DNA of 64,000 nucleotides, from contig NZ_CP014015.2 of assembly GCF_001559075.2 (NCBI RefSeq), forward strand, positions 310,001 to 374,000, in the 5' to 3' direction. This DNA comes from Citrobacter amalonaticus (lineage in GTDB: Bacteria; Pseudomonadota; Gammaproteobacteria; Enterobacterales; Enterobacteriaceae). A program made the translations under genes and the position numbers. Shown here piece after piece: positions 51,452-60,079 of the stretch; position 1 is the stretch's first letter, and each line of letters starts with the position of its first letter. The notes under the pieces are model-generated. The model saw only the letters and a list, made by a program, of their open reading frames with translations, searched no databases and was not told the origin of the DNA.

Positions 51452-52447
51452 TTATGCTTCCGGACGCAACCGCAACGAGCTTTCACGAACCACCAGCCTT
51501 ACCGGCAGAAGCAGGTTTCTCTCCCCCTCATCGCTCAGTAAAAGACGGAACGCATCGCGGCCAAGTTCTCGCTTATCAATAGCCACCGTGGTTAACGGCG
51601 GGTACGCCCAGGCAGCGGCTTCAATATCATCAAAACCGACAATCGCCATCTCTTCCGGTACCTTGAGCCCTTTGCGCGCGCAGACCCGCATAGCTACCAG
51701 CGCTGCCATATCGTTATAAGCAAAGATAGCATCCGGCGGTTGCGGTAGCGCTAACAGCTTTTCCATACCGTCTACCAGCGCCTGCTCTATCTCCTTGACC
51801 GGCGGAACCTCGACCCGATAGTCCGCAGAAAGTGAGATTCCGGCATCAAACAGCGCCTGCTGATAGCCCTCAGTGCGCTGGCGAATACTGTAATGGCGCT
51901 GCGAATGGCCCAGCAAAGCGATGCGCTTTCTTCCCTGTTCCAGTAGGTGACGAGTGGCGACAAAACCGCCATGATAGTTGTCGGGATTAACGCACGGAAA
52001 ATCCGCCGCCCACAGGTCAACCAGAGCGACAGGTAATGCTGTTTTCCTTAGCTCCGCCAGAACCTCAGCTTCCAGATAGCCCGCGCAGATCAGCGCATCC
52101 GGCTGATGCAAATTAATCAGCTCACCAACCGAATCACCAGGGCCAATGGGCTGGAAGCTCATCGCAATTTCATTTTCTCTACAGGCATCAGCAACACCGA
52201 GCATCACAACCGAATAGAACGGCAGCGCGCTGGCAATATTGTGTTCCCGGTGTAGTAAAAAAAGCAGTCGCTTAATGCGTCCGCTACGCAGGCGGCTAAA
52301 ATCATAACCTTCGGCTTCCGCTATCGACAGGATCCGCTGGCGAGTCTCCTCGCTAAGTCCCGGCTGCCCCTTCAATGCCCTGGAGACCGCAGCAATCGAA
52401 ACACCGCAGGCCGTCGCAATATCTTTAATTCTGGTCTTTTTTACCAT
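51452..52447 (-). CDS. LacI-family regulator of the GH127 cluster
   Basis: 331-residue LacI-family repressor: helix-turn-helix at about 6-28 (RIKDIATACGVSIAAVSRALKGQPGLS) and a sugar-binding domain from about 60 to 320. It lies 37 bases after the ROK kinase gene, in one minus-strand unit. The likely target is the divergent region upstream of the kinase and symporter genes. The effector is not known. Confidence 0.93.
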   Translation of the reverse strand: MVKKTRIKDIATACGVSIAAVSRALKGQPGLSEETRQRILSIAEAEGYDFSRLRSGRIKRLLFLLHREHNIASALPFYSVVMLGVADACRENEIAMSFQPIGPGDSVGELINLHQPDALICAGYLEAEVLAELRKTALPVALVDLWAADFPCVNPDNYHGGFVATRHLLEQGRKRIALLGHSQRHYSIRQRTEGYQQALFDAGISLSADYRVEVPPVKEIEQALVDGMEKLLALPQPPDAIFAYNDMAALVAMRVCARKGLKVPEEMAIVGFDDIEAAAWAYPPLTTVAIDKRELGRDAFRLLLSDEGERNLLLPVRLVVRESSLRLRPEA

Positions 52448-52484
52448 TCCGTTCGTTTCACCTGTTTTACGGGATTCATGCCGA

Positions 52485-53396
52485 TTATCCTTTCAGCGTC
52501 TGCTCTCCAGCCCATGCGGCACCGCGTACGCCGCTGCTGTCGCCATGCTTCGCCGCCAGAACTGGCGTTACGCAGCGCCCGCCAAATACGTACTGTGCCA
52601 TCTCGGCCGATAAATCGCTATATAGCTCACTCACGCCTGACAGCCCTCCACCTATCACAATCACATCGGGATCGAGCGCGTTAACTATGTTAGCGAAAGC
52701 GCGCGCCACTTGATTGCGGAAGCGACGCCACAGAAAGAGCGCTTCAGGACGTCCTTCACGCATCCGCTGCACCAACTCTTCGGCGGTTCCGGCACTCTCG
52801 TTTAACAGGTGAAACTGTCGTGCCAGCCCGCTACCGGAAATAAACGACTCCACGCAGTTATGCTGGCCGCAGTAACACAAATGCGAAGGCCCGTCTTTTT
52901 CAGCCGAATAGTACGGCAAAGGATTATGCCCCCATTCGCCGCTACAGGCATTCGGCCCCGTCAATAAACGTTGATGAACCACCACACCACCGCCACAGCC
53001 GGTACCGAGTATCGCCCCGAATACAGCTTCATAACCGGCACCGCTGCCGTCTATCGCTTCTGAGAGCGCAAAACAGTTGGCATCGTTAACAACAGCAACC
53101 GGCTGAGAAAAATAGTCGCTCAGGAGTTCACGCAACGGGTGCCCATTAACAACCTGAATATTTGAATTTTTTACTAAACAAGACCCCGGTTCAATCGCCC
53201 CTGGTAAACCGAAGCCAAGGCTGACCTTCTCACCTGATTTATCCTGCGCCCGCTGTACTTCACCAATGACGCCCTGCAAGAACTGTTCAAAGCTCGCTTT
53301 CGGCGTCGAAATCCGGTGTTGCCAGACCACGGAGCCCGAGCTATCCAACACAACAGTTTCAATTTTTGTGCCGCCGATATCCATTCCCAAATGCAT
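52485..53396 (-). CDS. ROK-family sugar kinase (Mak/NagK-like)
   Basis: 303-residue ATP-dependent sugar kinase of the ROK group, close in layout to manno(fructo)kinase Mak. The phosphate motif MDIGGTKIETVVLDSSG is at 4-20, the zinc-binding cysteines are in CYCGQHNCVESFISG (about 165-179) and the C-terminal KHGDSSGVRGAAW is a Mak signature. The start at 53396 has AGGG ahead. The frame continues to 53471 without support. It is the first gene of the minus-strand pair with the LacI regulator. The sugar substrate is uncertain: arabinose is normally handled by AraB. Confidence 0.9.
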   Translation of the reverse strand: MHLGMDIGGTKIETVVLDSSGSVVWQHRISTPKASFEQFLQGVIGEVQRAQDKSGEKVSLGFGLPGAIEPGSCLVKNSNIQVVNGHPLRELLSDYFSQPVAVVNDANCFALSEAIDGSGAGYEAVFGAILGTGCGGGVVVHQRLLTGPNACSGEWGHNPLPYYSAEKDGPSHLCYCGQHNCVESFISGSGLARQFHLLNESAGTAEELVQRMREGRPEALFLWRRFRNQVARAFANIVNALDPDVIVIGGGLSGVSELYSDLSAEMAQYVFGGRCVTPVLAAKHGDSSGVRGAAWAGEQTLKG

Positions 53397-53466
53397 TTTA
53401 CCCTGACCTTCTCTCGTAGAAATTAAGTTTATTTTATCCAAAAACTTAAAACCATTTCGCTTAACA

Positions 53467-53480
53467 CACACTTAAGTGTG
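53467..53480. promoter_or_regulatory. Candidate operator of the GH127-cluster regulator
   Basis: CACACTTAAGTGTG, a perfect 14-bp palindrome in the divergent region between the ROK kinase and the symporter. An AT palindrome TTATTTTT-AGT-AAAAATAA lies 21 bases downstream (53502-53520). Placement suits a LacI-type operator, but a central CG is lacking. Confidence 0.5.
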
Positions 53481-53671
53481 ATGTAGATCGGCATTAAAAA
53501 ATTATTTTTAGTAAAAATAAAGATCAAAATCACAAGTGTAAAAGTCAGGAATGTATTGAAAACAGAGATCAGATCTATGCTCAAGAACGCAACAAGTTTA
53601 CTAAAAATAGTCAGAGATGCGTCGTAATGACTTTTGAACTCTTACCCTTGCTAAGCAAATAAGGATTGATG

Positions 53672-55075
53672 ATGGCTACAGCCGATAATCTGGACACTGA
53701 TGTGCTGATAGTTGATGCGGACGAAACGCTCTCCACCCGCGAAAAAATAGGCTATGGGCTGGGAGATGCTGGTGGACACTGCATCTCTGATTTGATCAGC
53801 GGCTTTCTGCTTTTTTTCTACACCGATGTATTTGGCCTTAGCCCGGCCATCGTCGGCGCCATGTTTTTTACCTTGAGAATTGTTGATGCGGTATCCGACC
53901 CGGTTATGGGCGTTATTGCTGACAGAACCCAAAGCCGCTGGGGTCGTTTTCGCCCGTGGCAGCTATGGACTGCTGTTCCGCTCGCGGTTATCGGGATCCT
54001 GACGTTTACCGTGCCGGAGATGAGTCCGAATATGAAAATCGCCTGGGCCTTCGGTACCTACTTCCTGCTCTCTGTAGGCTATACCGCCAACAACGTCCCC
54101 TACTGCGCGCTGATTAACGCGATGACCAACCGTCACGATCAGGTCATGTCCTGCCAGTCATGGCGCTTTGTCTTAAGCGGCATCGCCGGCTTCTTGGTCT
54201 CTGTCGGACTACCGTGGATGGTCGAATTCTTTGGTCAGGGCAATCTGGCTAAAGGCTACCAGTATGGTGTGACCGTGCTGTGCGGGATTGGCGCGGTAAT
54301 GTTTTTGCTGTGCTTTTTCTGGGTCAAAGAGCGCGTACCTCTGTCGCTGGCCGGGAAGTTCACGTTGCGTCAGCATCTGCAAGGACTGCGCAAAAACGAC
54401 CAATTACTAATGATGCTGGTTATGTCCTTCCTGTTGGTGAATATTCTGTGTATTCGCGGCGGCGGCTACATGTACTTCATCTCCTATGCGCTACAGGGCA
54501 ACGCTGGCTTTATGTCACTGTTTTTTGCCATCGTCACGCTGGCCGCGATTATCGGCGCAGTCATCGTCAACCCACTTTCCCGCCGCGTAGATATGGTCAA
54601 ACTGTATTTCCACACTAATCTGGTGCTGGTTATTTTCGGCCTGGCGATGTGGTTCCTGCCAATCGGGCCGCAGCACCAGACGCTATGGCTGGTCTGTATC
54701 CTGATTAACAACATTGTGCTTGGTTTCACCCTGCCGCTGCACTTCTCAATTATGGCCTTCGCCGATGATTACGGCGAATGGAAGAACGGCGTGCGCTCTT
54801 CCGGGATGAACTTCGCTTTTAACCTCTTTTTCATCAAGCTCTCCTGGGCCTCCTCCGGCGGCATCATCAGCCTGCTGCTGATTTTGGTCGCCTACCGCCC
54901 CGGTCTGGAAAACCAGACCGCAGCCTCTATTCAGGGCATCACCCTGTTGCAAAGCGTCGTACCGGCAATTTTCCACCTGGTGCTAGCTCTGTGCTTGCTG
55001 AAGTGCCGTCTGAATGACCCGATGATGAAACGTATCTCCACCGATCTTCACCAAAGACATAGTCAAATTTCCTGA
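53672..55075 (+). CDS. GPH-family sugar:cation symporter
   Basis: 467-residue secondary transporter of the glycoside-pentoside-hexuronide family (MelB/XynB-like), with about 12 transmembrane helices. The N-terminal family sequence LSTREKIGYGLGDAGGHCISDLISGFLLFFYTD and DPVMGVIADRTQSRWGRFRPW are clear. I use the ATG at 53672, six bases after AAGGA; a tandem ATG precedes it. The GH127 gene follows eight bases later, so the two are likely co-expressed for import of a glycoside. Confidence 0.93.
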   Translation: MATADNLDTDVLIVDADETLSTREKIGYGLGDAGGHCISDLISGFLLFFYTDVFGLSPAIVGAMFFTLRIVDAVSDPVMGVIADRTQSRWGRFRPWQLWTAVPLAVIGILTFTVPEMSPNMKIAWAFGTYFLLSVGYTANNVPYCALINAMTNRHDQVMSCQSWRFVLSGIAGFLVSVGLPWMVEFFGQGNLAKGYQYGVTVLCGIGAVMFLLCFFWVKERVPLSLAGKFTLRQHLQGLRKNDQLLMMLVMSFLLVNILCIRGGGYMYFISYALQGNAGFMSLFFAIVTLAAIIGAVIVNPLSRRVDMVKLYFHTNLVLVIFGLAMWFLPIGPQHQTLWLVCILINNIVLGFTLPLHFSIMAFADDYGEWKNGVRSSGMNFAFNLFFIKLSWASSGGIISLLLILVAYRPGLENQTAASIQGITLLQSVVPAIFHLVLALCLLKCRLNDPMMKRISTDLHQRHSQIS

Positions 55076-55082
55076 GGTAAAC

Positions 55083-57050
55083 ATGATGCAGTCTGAAGTA
55101 ATTGAAGCCGACCTGAACCGAATTACCGTTACCGATCCTTTCCTGGGGGAGTATCAGCGTCTGATTCGCGATGTCGTCATCCCCTATCAGTGGGAAGCGC
55201 TTAACGACAACATTCCTGATGCGGAGCCAAGCCATGCGTTGGCTAACTACCGCATTGCTGCGGGATTAGAGGATGGCCAATTTTACGGTATGGTTTTTCA
55301 GGATAGCGACGTCACCAAATGGCTTGAGGCGGTCGCCTGGTCCTTGAGCCAAAAACCTGACGCAGTTCTGGAACAGACCGCCGACGAAGTAATTGAACTG
55401 CTGGCGCAGGCGCAGTGTGAAGATGGCTATCTCAATACCTGGTACACCGTCAAAGAACCGGGCCAGCGCTGGACTAACCTTGCTGAATGCCATGAACTTT
55501 ACTGTGCCGGACATCTCTTCGAAGCGGCTGTCGCTTTTTATAACGCCACGGGCAAACGCCGATTGCTGGAAATCTCCTGCCGTTTTGCCGATTACATTGA
55601 CACCGTTTTTGGTCCAAATTCTGGTCAACTTCGCGGCTATCCAGGACATCCAGAAATCGAGCTGGCGCTTATGCGCCTGTATGAAATCACCCGGGAACCT
55701 CGCTATCAAGCGCTGGCCTGCTTCTTCGTCGAAGAACGCGGTAAACAACCTTACTATTACGACATTGAATTCGAAAAACGCGGTGGCACCCGACACTGGA
55801 TCAACTGGGGCGATGCCTGGCCGGGGATGATAAAAGACAAAACTTACACTCACGCACATAAACCGCTCTCCGAACAAAGCGAAGCGGTTGGGCATGCCGT
55901 ACGGTCGGTCTACCTGATGACCGGCCTGGCACATATCGCCCGCATGACAAATGACGAAGATAAACGGCAGACCTGCCTGCGAATCTGGAACAATACGGTC
56001 CAGCGCCGGATGTATATTACCGGCGGTATCGGCTCGCAGGGGATCGGCGAAGCCTTTACCAGCAACTACGATCTGCCAAACGATACCGCCTACGGTGAGA
56101 GCTGCGCTTCAATTGGCCTGATGATGTTCGCCCGCAGAATGCTGGAAATGGAAGGCGATGCGCATTATGCCGATGTAATGGAACGCGCTTTTTACAACAC
56201 GGTGCTCGGCGGGATGGCGCTGGACGGTAAGCACTTCTTCTATGTTAACCCACTGGAAACGCACCCGAAGAGCATCCCGCATAACCATATTTACGACCAT
56301 ATCAAGCCCGTTCGCCAGCGCTGGTTCGGCTGCGCCTGTTGCCCGCCGAACATCGCACGCACACTGGTCGCTATCGGCCACTACCTTTTCACCCCGCGCC
56401 AGGACGCGTTATTTATCAATTTCTACGCCGGGAGCGAAGCGCAGTTCACCATTAACAACCAACCTCTGGCGCTGAAAATCAGCGGTAACTACCCGTGGGA
56501 TGAAGAGGTTAATATTACTGTTAATAACCCGCAGGCCGTTTGGCATACTCTGGCGTTGCGTCTGCCAGAATGGTGTGAAGCCCCGCAGGTGTTCGTCAAC
56601 GGCGAAAAAGCACAGGGTGAACAGCTGAAGGGTTATTTGCATATCACTCGTCAGTGGCAACAAGAAGATGTCATTACGCTGCGTCTGCCGATGACCATCC
56701 GCCGTGTCTATGCTAACCCATTGGTGCGCCACAACGCTGGTAAGGTAGCCATTCAGCGCGGGCCGCTGGTTTACTGTCTTGAAGAGGTGGATAACGGCAG
56801 CGAGCTGCATAATCTGTCGCTACCAAAAGAGAGCAAGCTGCGAGAAGTTCAGGGCGTTGGCGTATTAAAGGGCAAAATAGTGCTGCAGACGGAGGGACTT
56901 CGCGTGCTGACGCCCCAGCAAGATAAACCGCTGTACAGCTTCGACCATCGCCAGACGGCGATAGAGAAACAGACCTTAACCTTTATTCCGTGGTTTAGCT
57001 GGGCCAACCGTGGCGAAGGCGAAATGCGGATCTGGGTCAACGAGGTTTAA
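55083..57050 (+). CDS. GH127 beta-L-arabinofuranosidase
   Basis: 655-residue glycoside hydrolase of family GH127. Members such as HypBA1 release L-arabinose from beta-L-arabinofuranosides, including hydroxyproline-linked plant glycans, using a cysteine nucleophile and a zinc site. The matching residues here are Glu339 and Cys341 (AYGESCASIG) and Cys419-Cys420 (WFGCACCPPNIAR). No signal peptide is seen, so it acts in the cytoplasm on imported sugar. It is eight bases after the symporter and its GAGG lies over the symporter stop. Confidence 0.94.
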   Translation: MMQSEVIEADLNRITVTDPFLGEYQRLIRDVVIPYQWEALNDNIPDAEPSHALANYRIAAGLEDGQFYGMVFQDSDVTKWLEAVAWSLSQKPDAVLEQTADEVIELLAQAQCEDGYLNTWYTVKEPGQRWTNLAECHELYCAGHLFEAAVAFYNATGKRRLLEISCRFADYIDTVFGPNSGQLRGYPGHPEIELALMRLYEITREPRYQALACFFVEERGKQPYYYDIEFEKRGGTRHWINWGDAWPGMIKDKTYTHAHKPLSEQSEAVGHAVRSVYLMTGLAHIARMTNDEDKRQTCLRIWNNTVQRRMYITGGIGSQGIGEAFTSNYDLPNDTAYGESCASIGLMMFARRMLEMEGDAHYADVMERAFYNTVLGGMALDGKHFFYVNPLETHPKSIPHNHIYDHIKPVRQRWFGCACCPPNIARTLVAIGHYLFTPRQDALFINFYAGSEAQFTINNQPLALKISGNYPWDEEVNITVNNPQAVWHTLALRLPEWCEAPQVFVNGEKAQGEQLKGYLHITRQWQQEDVITLRLPMTIRRVYANPLVRHNAGKVAIQRGPLVYCLEEVDNGSELHNLSLPKESKLREVQGVGVLKGKIVLQTEGLRVLTPQQDKPLYSFDHRQTAIEKQTLTFIPWFSWANRGEGEMRIWVNEV

Positions 57051-57056
57051 AAATCA

Positions 57057-57088
57057 AAAAGCCCGCGATCTCACGACCGCGGGCTTTT
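57057..57088. terminator. Bidirectional terminator between GH127 gene and purF
   Basis: AAAAGCCCGCG (57057-57067) pairs perfectly with CGCGGGCTTTT (57078-57088) across a 10-base loop. It separates the plus-strand GH127 unit from the minus-strand purF. Confidence 0.92.
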
Positions 57089-57101
57089 CCAGGCGATAGA
57101 A

Positions 57102-58619
57102 TTACCCTTCGTTGTGCATCTCGAGGTTTTCAACTTCGTTCTGCAACTGAACCGCTTTGGCATCGTCATTACGCAGAGAATCGAGGAAATCGAGATATTG
57201 CTGATCCACATCCTTCGTAACGTATACGCCGTTAAACACGGAACATTCAAACTGCTGAATATCCGGGTTCTCGGTACGGACGGCGTCGATCAGATCGTCC
57301 AGATCCTGGAAGATAAGGCCGTCTGCGCCGATGATCTGGCGAATTTCATCCACTTCACGACCATGCGCAATCAGTTCGTTTGCGGTAGGCATATCGATGC
57401 CATACACGTTCGGGAAGCGAATCTCCGGTGCCGCAGAGGCCAGATAGACCTTTTTCGCCCCGGCTTCACGTGCCATCTCAATAATCTGCTCTGAGGTGGT
57501 GCCACGCACAATGGAGTCATCCACCAGCAGGACATTTTTATCACGGAACTCCGCGCGGTTGGCGTTCAGTTTGCGGCGTACAGACTTACGGCGCAGCTGC
57601 TGTCCCGGCATGATAAAGGTACGACCGACGTAGCGGTTTTTCACAAACCCCTGACGGTACGGCTTGCCGAGAATACGCGCAATTTCCAGCGCGATATCGC
57701 AGGAGGTTTCTGGAATCGGAATGACCACATCAATATCCAGATCTTCCCACTCGCGGGCAATTTTTTCGCCAAGTTTGGTACCCATGTTCACACGGGCGCT
57801 GTAGACGGAAATCTTGTCAATGAAGGAATCCGGACGCGCGAAGTAAACATACTCGAACAAGCACGGATTGCTGACCGGGTTTTCGGCACACTGACGGGTG
57901 AATAACTGCCCTTTCTCAGTGATATAAACCGCTTCGCCCGACGCAACGTCACGCAGGAATTCAAAGCCCAGGGTATCCAGCGCGACGCTTTCAGACGCTA
58001 CCATATATTCGGTGCGGCCATCGCCGATATCACGTTTACCCAGCACCAGCGGACGGATACCGTTCGGGTCACGGAAGGCAACCATACCGTGACCGATAAT
58101 CATCGCCACGCAGGCATACGCGCCGCGGATCTGGCGGTTGGTCGCGGCAATCGCGGCGAAAATGTTGTCTGCTTCCAGCGGGTAGTGGCGGAAGTTATCC
58201 AGCTCACTGGCGAAGATATTGAGCAGGATTTCAGAATCTGAGGTGGTATTGATGTGACGGCGCTTCTCTTCAAACAGCTTTTTACGCAGTTCGTGGGCAT
58301 TGGTCAGGTTGCCATTGTGGGCAAGCGTGATGCCATACGGGGAGTTGACGTAGAAAGGTTGAGCTTCAGAGGCGCTGGAGCTGCCAGCCGTTGGATAACG
58401 CACATGACCGATGCCCATGTTGCCCTGCATACGCTGCATGTGGCGAGCTTCAAATACATCACTCACCAGACCGTTTGCTTTACGCAAACGGAAGCAGTTA
58501 TTTGCATCGATGGTGATAATGCCAGCGGCATCCTGACCACGATGCTGAAGCACTGTTAAGGCGTCATAAATCGACTGGTTAACCGGCATAACACCGGCGA
58601 TACCGACAATACCGCACAT
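57102..58619 (-). CDS. purF: PurF, amidophosphoribosyltransferase
   Basis: Commits PRPP and glutamine to purine synthesis (phosphoribosylamine). 505 residues. Cys2 in MCGIVGIAGVMPVN is the Ntn-type glutamine nucleophile, exposed after Met removal. The N-terminal glutaminase domain runs to about 230, and the PRPP motif VLLVDDSIVRGTTSEQ is near 365-380. It lies 34 bases after cvpA in the cvpA-purF operon controlled by PurR. Confidence 0.98.
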   Translation of the reverse strand: MCGIVGIAGVMPVNQSIYDALTVLQHRGQDAAGIITIDANNCFRLRKANGLVSDVFEARHMQRMQGNMGIGHVRYPTAGSSSASEAQPFYVNSPYGITLAHNGNLTNAHELRKKLFEEKRRHINTTSDSEILLNIFASELDNFRHYPLEADNIFAAIAATNRQIRGAYACVAMIIGHGMVAFRDPNGIRPLVLGKRDIGDGRTEYMVASESVALDTLGFEFLRDVASGEAVYITEKGQLFTRQCAENPVSNPCLFEYVYFARPDSFIDKISVYSARVNMGTKLGEKIAREWEDLDIDVVIPIPETSCDIALEIARILGKPYRQGFVKNRYVGRTFIMPGQQLRRKSVRRKLNANRAEFRDKNVLLVDDSIVRGTTSEQIIEMAREAGAKKVYLASAAPEIRFPNVYGIDMPTANELIAHGREVDEIRQIIGADGLIFQDLDDLIDAVRTENPDIQQFECSVFNGVYVTKDVDQQYLDFLDSLRNDDAKAVQLQNEVENLEMHNEG

Positions 58620-58653
58620 ACGTCTTTTTCCTCGTTAAGCTACAACCCAACGC

Positions 58654-59142
58654 TTATGCTCTGGGCAAGAAACTTGACGAGCTTTGCAGATAGTCAAAGA
58701 ACCATCTGATGATGAAACTGAACTCCGGGATCAGCTGTGACTTACTCCAGTCTTCACCTTTCGACAGGCCGGTAAAGGTGTCGAGAAAGAACAGAATGGC
58801 AGCCACAATCAACACGCCGCGCAGAGCCCCGAAACAGACCCCCAGAACCCGGTCGGTACCTGACAGACCGGTTTTCTCAACCAGTTGCCCTACCACGTAG
58901 TTCACAATGGCGCCGACGATCAGCGTCGCGATAAACAGCACCGCGATGGCAATCCCGTTTCGAACCAGTTCGTCTTCAAAGCCCGAAAACCAGACAGACA
59001 GGTAAGTGTAGTAATGGCTGGCGACAAAGAAAGCACAACCCCATGTCACCAACGATAACGCTTCACGAACAAAGCCACGGATCAGGCTAACCAGACAGGA
59101 AAAACCAATCACCGCGATAATGGCGTAATCAATCCAGACCAT
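58654..59142 (-). CDS. cvpA: CvpA, colicin V production membrane protein
   Basis: 162-residue inner-membrane protein with about four transmembrane helices (YAIIAVIGFSCLVSLIRGF at the start). It was named for colicin V production in E. coli; its core role is uncertain and includes envelope stress resistance in some enterics. It is the first gene of the cvpA-purF operon, with a PurR box 57 bases upstream. Confidence 0.96.
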   Translation of the reverse strand: MVWIDYAIIAVIGFSCLVSLIRGFVREALSLVTWGCAFFVASHYYTYLSVWFSGFEDELVRNGIAIAVLFIATLIVGAIVNYVVGQLVEKTGLSGTDRVLGVCFGALRGVLIVAAILFFLDTFTGLSKGEDWSKSQLIPEFSFIIRWFFDYLQSSSSFLPRA

Positions 59143-59198
59143 ATGTGTCCCACGATTTTACGCCCTGTCGTCCTGTTCGGGGCGCATTCTAACAGAAA

Positions 59199-59214
59199 AA
59201 GAAAACGTTTGCGT
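59199..59214 (-). promoter_or_regulatory. PurR operator of cvpA-purF
   Basis: The minus strand reads ACGCAAACGTTTTCTT, a full match to the PurR consensus ACGCAAACGTTTTCNT, 57-72 bases upstream of the cvpA start. Confidence 0.93.
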
Positions 59215-59237
59215 AGGGATTTCCTTCCCGTGCGTAA

Positions 59238-59271
59238 ATAAAAATGGCGCTGAAAAAAACTTCAACGCCAT
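59238..59271 (-). terminator. Terminator of dedD
   Basis: ATGGCG (59244-59249) pairs with CGCCAT (59266-59271), the stem extended by TGAA/TTCA with one mismatch. On the minus strand it ends in a T run (A at 59238-59244). It lies between dedD and the cvpA promoter. Confidence 0.8.
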
Positions 59272-59295
59272 ACCGTTTTATGCCTCTTCGGGCAC

Positions 59296-59382
59296 TGCCG
59301 GATGGCGGTAGAAACGCCTTATCCGGCCGACAAACAACAAGATGGGAAGCCTGATAAGACGCCGAGCGCTGTCGTCAGACCA
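59296..59382. repeat. REP elements between dedD and cvpA
   Basis: 59296-59328 is a clear REP unit (TGCCGGATGGCG ... CGCCTTATCCGGCC). A degraded second unit follows at about 59350-59382 (GCCTGATAAGACGCC ... GTCGTCAGA). They lie between the dedD stop and its terminator. Confidence 0.82.
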
Positions 59383-59389
59383 CCCTCAC

Positions 59390-60079
59390 TTAGTTCGGGC
59401 TGTACCCCATCACCACTCCGCTTAATCCGGAGATTTGCTGTAACTCGCCGAGCGAGCCTTTCAGCTTGTCGCGTGATGCATCCGGCCCCACGAGAATACG
59501 GGTTATTTTACCCTGTACTGGCGTTGACGGAGAAGTATATACCCGGAAACCTGCGGCACGAAGTTTACCCACGATCTCATTGACCTTATCGGCATTTTTC
59601 AGCGCACCTAACTGCACAACGTAGGCTTTACCCGTCGGCGCCGGTTTCTCTTCTGCCGCCGGTTTTGGCGCAGGAGCGGGAACCGGAGCAGGCGTTGCCT
59701 CTACAGGCGGCTGTGGCTTCGGTTGCGGCTTCGGCTTTTCAACCGGTTTTGGTTTGGGCTGTTCTACCGGCGCTGGCGTCGTATCAAGCTCAGGATTATT
59801 CGCTGATGCATAGCGTGACGGATCCAACGACGGCGCCGCCGCATCGCCTGCCCGTACCTCTTCCGCCGCCCCTTCTGGCGGCTGGGTCGGCAATGCCTGC
59901 GTTGCCGCTGGCATCATATCCGGCTCATCGCGATCGCCCGGTTTCGGGACCAGCGGGATCGCCGCGAATTCATCCTGATAATGTTTTTTCTGCCCGTCGA
60001 GCAGCCCGGGCAACACAATGACGCCCAGCGCGACCAGCACAATCGTGCCGACTAAACGATTCTGAAACTTACTCGCCAC
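59390..60079 (-). CDS. dedD: DedD, SPOR-domain division protein
   Basis: 229-residue bitopic inner-membrane protein that joins the septal ring. It has one N-terminal membrane helix (about 9-29, LVGTIVLVALGVIVLPGLL), a proline/lysine-rich periplasmic linker (about 85-150, repeats of KPKPQ and PAPAP) and a C-terminal SPOR domain (about 150-229) that binds denuded peptidoglycan. It overlaps folC by 11 bases. The linker is longer than in E. coli DedD (220 residues). Confidence 0.96.
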   Translation of the reverse strand: MASKFQNRLVGTIVLVALGVIVLPGLLDGQKKHYQDEFAAIPLVPKPGDRDEPDMMPAATQALPTQPPEGAAEEVRAGDAAAPSLDPSRYASANNPELDTTPAPVEQPKPKPVEKPKPQPKPQPPVEATPAPVPAPAPKPAAEEKPAPTGKAYVVQLGALKNADKVNEIVGKLRAAGFRVYTSPSTPVQGKITRILVGPDASRDKLKGSLGELQQISGLSGVVMGYSPN

